Of a stretch of 64,000 bases of DNA, positions 29,223 to 37,300 are shown one piece after another. The stretch spans positions 261,425 to 325,424 of the forward strand of contig NZ_NJAI01000004.1 in NCBI RefSeq assembly GCF_002632725.1, in the 5' to 3' direction. This stretch comes from Xenorhabdus hominickii. Lineage in GTDB: Bacteria; Pseudomonadota; Gammaproteobacteria; Enterobacterales; Enterobacteriaceae. A program made the translations under genes and the position numbers. Under the pieces are notes generated by a model. The model ran no database searches, was not told the origin of the DNA, and worked only from the letters and a program-made list of their open reading frames with translations. Within the stretch, counting starts at the first letter, position 1, and the number at the start of each line of letters is the position of its first letter.

Positions 29223-29531
29223 ACATATAGCTAAACAACTCCCGCCTTATTAGGAAGGCGGGAGTTTAAACCAGAGGCTAATGCCCTTTTCGATAGTCAG
29301 GGGAAAAATGGACGGTTAACGTATACAGCGTTCTATTGCCACCACCGAGCCATACTCTCCTGCATAAAAGATATTTGCAGAAAAACTATCGCTACAGCCA
29401 TATTTTGAGTTCTTACTACTGTGATATTAGCTTAGAGCCTAATAGGACAGGAGCTTAATTAAATTGCTGTTTTATTAATGCCCTGCCCTTACAGAGCCAA
29501 TAATATCAATCCGTTATGTCAACGGACCATT
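29223..29531. other. Convergent intergenic region between pax and fcl operons
   Basis: It holds the strong hairpin at 29237-29266 and otherwise no gene. On the minus strand a short open stretch ending at the TAG at 29280-29278 reads WLGGGNRTLYTLTVHFSPDY..., which could be a scrap of a degraded mobile-element gene. It is too short to call. Confidence 0.5.
29237..29266. terminator. Strong hairpin between convergent operons, probable bidirectional terminator
   Basis: A perfect 12-base stem, AACTCCCGCCTT (29237-29248) with AAGGCGGGAGTT (29255-29266), and a six-base loop. It begins 14 bases after the paxC stop. The T tract is short on either strand (TTTAAA on plus, GTTGTTTA on minus). It is well placed to end pax transcription and could also stop fcl transcripts that run past 29532. 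Confidence 0.85.
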
Positions 29532-30641
29532 CTATGGCGCAATTGCCCTGATTTCTCCCTTCTCTCCCTGCTGTTGCGGTGACGGTATAAATCCAAGTTT
29601 AATCAGGTAATTGATATAACAAAAGAGCAGTTTCTTGTTCGATGGGGGATATTGAATTCCACTGCCACGCAGTAAATCAGTCGTTATCTCCGTGGCATAT
29701 TTGGCTCTTTCATTCATTTCCATGCCGTTATGGATCAGGGCCAGCAGGTCAGTAAAAGAGGAACGATAAGGCTGGCCATTGTAATAAAGTCGATTTTGTG
29801 TCAACGCCTCCATGTAAATATCGTTGCCAATGGTTTCAATGCGGTATCCAAACTCCCGCAGACTGGAAACGATGTCGTTAAACGTCATCGGGTCTGGATC
29901 TGTGAGATGAAGGGTTTTGCCATCAAATTTTTCGATATACAAAATGGAATACAGTGAGGCTTTTACGACGTAATCAACGGGCACGATGTCAAAATCTTCC
30001 TGCGCGCTGAAAGTCAGGCCAGTTTCGACCAATGCCCGGACGCACAATGATCCACTAAAGCCCTTTTTTACCCGCCTGATGAATGGCTTGTTCCGATTCA
30101 AATTTGGTACGCGCGTAGCTCATGCCATCGAATCGCTGGCCTACATCAAGATCCGATTCACGCAACGTAAAATTGGCACGATACAGATGATCTCCCACCA
30201 TACTAAAACTGGATGTATAGAGCATCGGTATATTGCCTTGAAGACAGAACTCAATGACATGATGTGTGCCCTGCACGTTAACGGGTGCAAGTTTACTGTA
30301 AGCTGCCATCAAATTAGTCCAAGCCGCAAAATGGATAACTCGGTCAATTTTGACCGTCAACTCTGAATAAAGTACTTCCGTCAGCCCAAGATTTTTTGGG
30401 TAGTGTCACCCAATATGGGAATGATCCGATGGATCATGTTTTGGCTCTGTTTCGCCTGATCGTAGGCAAACAAAAAATTTGCTAAACGCGCCAGTGCCTG
30501 CTGATTATTTTCAGCTCTGATCAGGCAATAAACATCGGCATCCGTTGTGGTCAGAATTTCAAGTAAGATTCGTCCTCCCACAACCCCCGTTGCACCCGTA
30601 ATTAATATATTCTTGATATCCTTTTTGACGTTGCTAAGCAT
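29532..30641 (-). pseudogene. Second thioester-reductase gene copy, inactivated
   Basis: A diverged duplicate of the fclG thioester reductase. It starts at 30641 behind the same leader (GGGGATAAAC before ATG, compare GGGGATAAAT before fclG). The N-terminal part has ILITGATGVVGGRILLEIL, the NAD(P)-binding motif. It is broken three times: a frameshift in a six-A run after GDTTQK (~30390); an in-frame TAG where fclG has Glu in KKGLEW (~30055); and, directly after W-I-I-V-R-P-G, a deletion of about 30 codons that joins to ALVETGL out of frame. The rest (FDIVPVDYVVKASLYSIL ... FIPSPQQQGE) matches the fclG C-terminus to near its end. It lies 86 bases after fclN, at the tail of the operon. Confidence 0.88.
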
Positions 30642-30727
30642 GTTTATCCCCTATAATCAGATGAAAAGACGAAATCGGCTTCGTCTTTTCTCTGTTTTCA
30701 ATTTCCTCTATTTTTATACCCAATCTT

Positions 30728-31825
30728 TTAATACCAACGGAAGATCTTCATCCCCATAATAAATGTTACAATCCCAATTAAGCTCAAAATAATGGCTGCG
30801 GGGATAACCTGCATAACATCACTGCCTTCAATAAATATCTTGCGCATATTGTCAGCCAGAATCGTCAATGGCAGGTATTCAATGATGTCTGCCATCCACG
30901 GCGGGAATTTTTTGTAACTGAAAAAGATCCCTGACAACAAAATTTGTATCAGGATAGATACTTCCAACAGGCCATTGGCCGTTTGTGCCTTACGGGCACG
31001 GGATGCCACCAGCACCGCCAGACCCGAAAAACAGATATTTCCCGTCAATAACAACAACAGGAAGGCATAGAAAGATCCCTGCATCACGACATCAAAGTAG
31101 ACCTCCGCAAACAGGTAGATGATTAATATCTCAGTGAAATTGATGATGAGACACGCAAGGATGTGCGCCATCAGGAACGTGGATTTTCGCATCGGCGTAA
31201 TGCACATCTGGCGCGTTACCCGCGCGATGCGTTTCTCTGCCAGCGCCCAGCCAACTGCAATCAGACAGGTTTCCATGATTGCCATCGCCAATAACCCCGG
31301 CACCAGAAAATCCAGATAACGTAGTCCCGGTGTTTCCAGAATAGACAAATTATCTTTTGCCTGTTTTCCTTCCTGCTGATTAAGCAGGTAGTAGGTCAGC
31401 AGGGCATCACTGTTTTGTGGGTCAAGATAGTGGATACGTTTACCCTCCGCATCCTGTTCAATGAACATCTCGATGTCCCCACGTTTTAGCCCCAGCACCA
31501 CAGCATCATGATTGGGGTAATATGTGATGTTATATTTGACTCTCACCAACTTATCGCGCTTGATGTCATCTTTATTGATAATGCCAGAAATGGTATGTTC
31601 CTGTGCAGTAAGCTGCTCTCCCCACTGTTTTATTTTCTGCTGTTCGACAATTTCCGTGGGCAGGATAATACCAATGTCCCGTTCAGGCACATCTTGAGAA
31701 GAAAACGACACCCCCAATAACCAAACCAGCAAAAGCGGAAAACCAAATGACCAGAATAGGATCTCCGGCTCACGAATATATTGACGGAATTGGGTATTCA
31801 TCAAGTTAATCAAGGCATTATTCAT
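30728..31825 (-). CDS. fclN: ABC-2 type transporter permease (FclN-like)
   Basis: Integral membrane partner of the preceding ATPase, 365 aa. It has one N-terminal membrane segment (FWSFGFPLLLVWLLGV), a large extracytoplasmic region (~40-170), then five hydrophobic segments (including FLVPGLLAMAIMETCLIAVG, LACLIINFTEILIIYLF and AAIILSLIGIVTFIMG). This is the standard ABC-2 / DrrB-like plan. The start codon overlaps the end of fclM by 8 bases, so the two are coupled. By place in the fabclavine/zeamine-type cluster it should help export or give resistance to the product. The symbol follows gene order relative to fclG and fclL. Confidence 0.82.
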   Translation of the reverse strand: MNNALINLMNTQFRQYIREPEILFWSFGFPLLLVWLLGVSFSSQDVPERDIGIILPTEIVEQQKIKQWGEQLTAQEHTISGIINKDDIKRDKLVRVKYNITYYPNHDAVVLGLKRGDIEMFIEQDAEGKRIHYLDPQNSDALLTYYLLNQQEGKQAKDNLSILETPGLRYLDFLVPGLLAMAIMETCLIAVGWALAEKRIARVTRQMCITPMRKSTFLMAHILACLIINFTEILIIYLFAEVYFDVVMQGSFYAFLLLLLTGNICFSGLAVLVASRARKAQTANGLLEVSILIQILLSGIFFSYKKFPPWMADIIEYLPLTILADNMRKIFIEGSDVMQVIPAAIILSLIGIVTFIMGMKIFRWY

Positions 31826-32777
31826 GGAATCGTCTCCCTGCCAAGGTCATGAACAAGTCATCCAACGTTTTCTTCCTGATCATCAATTCAAGGATGTCAG
31901 CGTTGGCTTGTTTAGCAAAATCAAAAAGGTAAGCCACAAAACTGGCTGAGTCCTCGATCAACATGCAGAATTTGTTTTTTCTCTCATCATATTCATAGCT
32001 CAATACTTGCTCATGCTGGCCCAGTTCCTGAAAACGTTCCGGAAAATGGGTAACGAATTCAATGAGCTCGCCGTTGCAATGCTTTTTCAACAACTCATTC
32101 ATACTGCCCTGAGTGATAATCTCACCTTTATTCATGATACAAATGCGGTCACAGAGATATTCAGCCTCTTCCATATAATGGGTGGTCAGGATCATCGTTG
32201 AATGCTTTTCACGATTGAGTTTGCGCAGAATGTCCCATGTATCATGGCGAAAGCGCGGATCAAGCCCCGTGGTAGGTTCATCCAGAATGAGAATTTCCGG
32301 TTCATTCATGATGGCCACACCAAGCGCAAGCCGTTGGCGTTGACCGCCCGATAGTCCTTCCGCATAGGTTTTGCGCTTTTCTGTCAGCTCAACCAACTCC
32401 ATCACTTCCTGCGCCCGCTTGCGTGAACAGCCATAAAAGCTGCCAAACAGATTCAGTATCTCCTCAACTTTCAGTTTATTGATGAACAAGGTTTCCTGTA
32501 GAACACCACTAAGACGCTGGCGCAAGTAAAACGCATCTTGCTGCCAGGTTTTGCCCAATACCCGAACGGAGCCTGAATCCGGTTTTTTCAACCCTTCCAA
32601 TATCTCAACCAATGTCGTTTTGCCGGCACCATTTGGCCCCAGCAAGCCCAAAAATTCCCCTCGATAAACATCCAGAGAAACCCCTTTCAGTGCCTGAAAG
32701 TCTTTGTAGTGTTTTTTGACCTGTTCAAACTCAATCACTTTCTCAGTATTGCGCTGCATATCGTGTTGAATACCCAT
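31818..32777 (-). CDS. fclM: ABC transporter ATP-binding protein (FclM-like)
   Basis: Cytoplasmic ATPase of a two-component ABC-2 exporter, 319 aa, DrrA-like. Walker A GPNGAGKTT at ~50, signature LSGGQRQRLALG at ~145, Walker B ILILDEPTTGLD at ~165, H-loop TTHYMEEAE, and a C-terminal extension of ~90 residues common in drug/antibiotic exporters. It starts at ATG 32777, 8 bases after the fclL stop; an in-frame ATG six codons in (32762-32760) is an alternative. Export or self-protection for the fcl product is inferred from context. Confidence 0.85.
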   Translation of the reverse strand: MGIQHDMQRNTEKVIEFEQVKKHYKDFQALKGVSLDVYRGEFLGLLGPNGAGKTTLVEILEGLKKPDSGSVRVLGKTWQQDAFYLRQRLSGVLQETLFINKLKVEEILNLFGSFYGCSRKRAQEVMELVELTEKRKTYAEGLSGGQRQRLALGVAIMNEPEILILDEPTTGLDPRFRHDTWDILRKLNREKHSTMILTTHYMEEAEYLCDRICIMNKGEIITQGSMNELLKKHCNGELIEFVTHFPERFQELGQHEQVLSYEYDERKNKFCMLIEDSASFVAYLFDFAKQANADILELMIRKKTLDDLFMTLAGRRFHE

Positions 32778-32785
32778 AAGATTCT

Positions 32786-34390
32786 CTATTTGATGATAGA
32801 TTGGGAAAGAGATGATAATTTAGCCTTCAGCAACCCTGTAAAACGCGCCATTCCCTCCTGATTGAAACAGCAACAATAGATCTGCATGATTGGTTTACCT
32901 TCCTTAGAAAGTGTGACATAGATATTGACCGAGTCATTTTCCCATTGAGTGGAAACAGACTGCGTGGAAATTGCCTGATTGGACAGCATGTGATGTTCTT
33001 GATGTTCACTTTCCCAGTAAGAACTGAGACGTAACCCCCCCGGACTTGAATCAGTGACAGCGGCTTTGAAAACATCCTGCAACAGGTTGATGTTAATTGT
33101 CGGAGCAGAAACCCCTGCACTGCCTTGAGTGCGATCCGAACGTCGCATAATGGATTGCGGAGGTTGAGGCTCCATAAACAGAAGATCGGCCAGAAAACGG
33201 GGGTAGAGCTTGGCTCGTCGGAAAATTTTGCTGTAAAGCCGGCTACCGGCACGGATTGCCAGAGAGTAAATTTTCGGGCTGGTATGCCAACGTTGCTCAG
33301 CCATAATGCCAACGGGCATACTCCACGGGCATTCCATATGATCATAAGCGAGTAAAATCTTCTCCCTGACCTGTTCTAACAGGGCTATTGTTGCTTCTCC
33401 TGTTACTTTATCCTTTATGCCATCCATGCAGACAGGAACTGGCATAACACGCAACATCGGAACCATTAACGTCTCACTACCCGGTTGTTCCCGCCCTTCC
33501 AACACAGAATTGAGTGAAAAGCGTGACTGACCCGTCATTTCATGGATGACCTCAGCAACCAGCGTCAGAAATACCATCTGCAACGTCGCTCTTTGCTGTT
33601 TTGCCAAAACGTCCAGTTTTTCGTAACTATCATCAGGAAACGGCAGGTGGAACTCGTGATCCGTTAAGGTATCCTGATTGATGTAGCGGGCAGGAAAACA
33701 CGCATAAGGGTATCCTTTCAGGTGGCTCCGCCAAAAAGCCAGATCCTGCTGCCCCTGACGCAGATAAATTTCCCGCTCACAGTGTACCCATTCACCAATC
33801 TGCATATTATCTGCAACACTTAACTGCGGCTTTCTTCCCTGACATCCCTGGGCATAAAGCCGCCATAATTGTTGTTCGAATAGATGAATTGCTCCCCCAT
33901 CAGCCACAATATGGGGAAAACACAAAAATAATAGATGTTGTGCTTCTCCCAACCGGAAAAGCTGTGCCCGTAGATGAGGGGGCGATCTCAAGTTAAAGGG
34001 AGCCTTAAGTTGTCGGGCGTATTTGATAATATTCTGCTCCTGTTCATCGGCATCATGCCCTGACAGATCCCGAACAGGCAGGTCAAACTCCCCTACATAG
34101 CAAGTTCGCTGAATCGGAGCATAATCCAGAATTTCCGTGCGCAGGGAGATATGCGACTGAATCAGGGCATTGATGGATTGTTCCAGCAAAGTAATCCGCA
34201 ATTCCCCTTCTATCATAATGACCAACTGATTGTTGGCCGTATTGCCAAGTGCGCTGGCGACAAACCAGAAACAGTGTTGGGCATATCCTAATGGGAACCA
34301 CTCGCCTTGCGCTTTTTGCCTTGAATGTTTTTTTTCCCTTGAATGATGTGCTGTTTGGGTTGCTTGATCAATTTGAATCTGGATACTCAT
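32786..34390 (-). CDS. fclL: Stand-alone condensation-domain-like protein FclL
   Basis: 534 aa protein of the NRPS condensation / acyltransferase superfamily, with no A or T domain. The active-site motif reads PHIVADGG at ~158, so the first histidine of HHxxxDG is replaced by proline while the second (catalytic) His and the Asp are kept. In fabclavine biosynthesis FclL is described as the condensation-domain-like protein that joins the peptide/polyketide part to the polyamine; that role is taken from the known pathway. The start ATG overlaps the fclK stop by four bases (ATGA, 34387-34390), indicating translational coupling. An in-frame 15-base duplication near the C-terminus (32944-32973) encodes an ISTQ-like repeat. 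Confidence 0.87.
   Translation of the reverse strand: MSIQIQIDQATQTAHHSREKKHSRQKAQGEWFPLGYAQHCFWFVASALGNTANNQLVIMIEGELRITLLEQSINALIQSHISLRTEILDYAPIQRTCYVGEFDLPVRDLSGHDADEQEQNIIKYARQLKAPFNLRSPPHLRAQLFRLGEAQHLLFLCFPHIVADGGAIHLFEQQLWRLYAQGCQGRKPQLSVADNMQIGEWVHCEREIYLRQGQQDLAFWRSHLKGYPYACFPARYINQDTLTDHEFHLPFPDDSYEKLDVLAKQQRATLQMVFLTLVAEVIHEMTGQSRFSLNSVLEGREQPGSETLMVPMLRVMPVPVCMDGIKDKVTGEATIALLEQVREKILLAYDHMECPWSMPVGIMAEQRWHTSPKIYSLAIRAGSRLYSKIFRRAKLYPRFLADLLFMEPQPPQSIMRRSDRTQGSAGVSAPTININLLQDVFKAAVTDSSPGGLRLSSYWESEHQEHHMLSNQAISTQSVSTQWENDSVNIYVTLSKEGKPIMQIYCCCFNQEGMARFTGLLKAKLSSLSQSIIK
32944..32973 (-). repeat. 15-bp x2 imperfect in-frame duplication in fclL
   Basis: Two adjacent 15-base units (32944-32958, 32959-32973) encode ISTQS-VSTQ-type repeats near residue 475 in a poorly conserved loop. 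Confidence 0.6.
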
Positions 34391-37300
34391 TTTCCCCCCT
34401 CCGGCATATCAACTTCATGGTTCTCCTGCGGTTTATTGCGCCGCTCTACCTGTTCAGCCAATTGGGCAATCGTGGCGTATTCGTAAATAAATCCCACCGG
34501 AAATGCCACTTGCAGCCGTTGTTTAATTTTAGCTATGATTTGCACGGCCATCATTGAATGACCGTTCAGCTCGAAGAAATCATCAAACACCCCTAATGGG
34601 CCAATTCCCATTTTCTCATGCCAAATATCAGCAATGATTGTTTCTGTCTGATTACGTGGTGGCTGATAATCTACGCTCAGTACCGGGCGGGGATACAATG
34701 TCTGTTCATTTATTTGTTGTATCGATTGTTGTGTCGAGGATGCTTGGCCACTCTTCTGCGTCGATGTCTTCACCATCGTTGCTGTCACCGCCCTCTCATC
34801 TTGTTCCTCCGAAATATTCACATCCGGCAACGGCAATCCACGGGTAGAAATGGCGTAAACACTGTCATTATGGGCCAACAGAGCTTCCAGTAACTGACAC
34901 CCCTCATCCGGCAAAATGCCATGTTTAATACTTTCCTGTTCCTTATCATTCTGATACCACTGACTCATGCTATCCACAGCCATTCCCACGTCACGCCATG
35001 AATCCCAGCCAATGGCAAGGTAGCGGGTCTGTTCTTTCTTATTCGAACGATATTGATGGTGTAACAGGGCATAAGCATCTTCAAATGCGTTGGCTGCACA
35101 ATAAGCAACCTGCCCGATTGAACCAACCGTGGAGGCCAGCGATGAGCATAAAACGAAAAAATCCAGTGGATGGCGTTTTAACCAGTTATCCAGTACCTGT
35201 GTTCCAATGACTTTTGACTTGAATACCTGTAAGGAGTCTTCAAAGCTGCGATTTTGGATCAACCCCGCATCCGCTATACCGGCAGAATGGAAAATGCCGT
35301 GGATTTGACCATACTGAATAACGATATCTGTCAGAGCCTTATTGATCCGACGGGCATCGGCCAGATCCGCTGAAATAACGGAAACGGAAGCCCCCATTTG
35401 CTGTAATTGTTGCAGTAAACGAATATGGCGAGACCGTTTGTTATTGCTATCATGATTCTCAATCCAGCTTGACCATTCGTTTTTTGGCGGCAATTCACTG
35501 CGACTGATAAAGATCAAATGAGGCTGATATTGGCTCGCCAGATGAGTTGCGATTGTGGCACCAATGCCGCCAAATCCGCCCGTGATCACGTAATTCCCGC
35601 CCTGCCTGAATAATGGTGACCGTGTGACCTCAGAGCCAGCGTTCGATGAGTCATCTATCAGCGCAGGTAATATGGCGGTTTCAATCAGTGGGATGTAACG
35701 CTGTCTGCCACGAAGTGCCACGATATTATTTTCTTTTGGATCTTCTCCTGGCTGTCCGAGGATTTCCGCCAGCAATGCCGAAACCAGCATGTTGGATGAA
35801 ACAGGGCTAAGTAGAGGCAGTGACCATCGGTTGGCTGACAGGGCAATATCAATACTCTTACACTGCACCTGTTCAAATTCTTGAGGGATCACGCGACAAG
35901 GGCCAATCAGCAACGCTTTGGCGGGATCATTGCGATCATATTCTGAAATGGCGTGCAGTCGGTTAGAAAGAATGTTTATTTTGAACTGACTGGTGTCCAA
36001 GGATGTATCATGTTGATTTTCTATCCTGCCTACCGCTAATTGCCGGGCAATATGCAACAAAGACTCATAATTCGTGAATGCCGTCTGCAATGAAATGGTG
36101 GACGAACGTGTTATCGACCATGCGTGAACAATGTTGTTAATCTGAATTTTCTGGCGCTTAAACAAAGCCGCCAAAGCTTGATAATCTTCGCCCTGTTGCG
36201 GGTTAATCATGATCCGGCGCAACTGGGGATTTGCATTGAAATGCCGTCCTTGCACGACTTTCCAGACTTCTCCGCCAAGCTGTTCGAGCTGAGTAGTCAA
36301 CCGCTTACCTACCCCCAGTCGATCCATAAAAATCAGGAAAACTTGCCCATGCAGGCTAATATTCCCCACCGATGAAGCGGCCATTTGCTTCCAGCGAATC
36401 TGGTGACTCCACTGTTCCAGTGGTAAACGTTTGCTACTTCTTAGCTCAGGACGAGTACTTAGCTCAGAATGATTACCAATTAATGATTCCAGGCTGTAAC
36501 GCTGATGCTGGAATACATATCCGGGCAGAGGAAGACGACGGCGTTTCTCCTGTCGATAAAGAGCGGTCCAATCTACAGAGGCGCCCTGTTGCCACAGTTT
36601 TCCCAATACACTCAGTAAATGTTGCCGATCGGGAATATCCTGCTTGATATCGCGCGTACTGCTGAACACTTGTTGATGTGCCGAGACTCCCGTCATCTGC
36701 ATTCTTGCCAGTCCGCTCAGGACACTGCCCGGCCCCACTTCCAGCAAGAGCTTGCTATTTGAGGAAACCGCACTTGAGGAAACAGTATTTGCAGACAGCA
36801 AGCACGCAATACCTTGTTTAAAGGCGACAGGTTCGCGTAACTGACGAACCCAGTAATCCGGTGAGGTTGCCTGTTCCGCACTGATCCACTCCCCCGTGAT
36901 ACAAGAGATAAATGGCAATTTCGGCGGTGACAGCGTAATCTCATTAAATGCCTGCCTGAACGATTCCAGACATTCATCCATCATGGCACTGTGGAAAGCA
37001 TGGGAAGTATGCAACCTTCTGGCATCAATGCCCTCTGCCGTCAGGCGGGTTTCCAGTGCCAATACGGCTTCTGTTTCACCCGACACCACACACAATTCAG
37101 GCGCATTGTCAGCCGCCAATGTCACGCCATCAGTCAAATACCCTTGTAAGGCCTCGGTATTCAGTCCCACCGCCAACATTTTTCCCGTCGGCATCCGGTT
37201 CATCAGCTCTGCCCGTCTGACGACTATCGTCAAAGCATCTTCCAACGTAAATACGCCCGCAAGACAAGCTGCGACATATTCACCAATGCTGTGGCCGATA

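Noticed and set aside
29278-29380. Short minus-strand reading ending LTVHFSPDYRKGH
   Set aside because: It looks like a possible transposase scrap, but it is interrupted by stops upstream and is too short to support.
30055-30641. Programmed frameshifting at the A6 run in the fclG duplicate
   Set aside because: A downstream TAG and a ~30-codon deletion also break the gene, so a recoding event would not restore a full enzyme.
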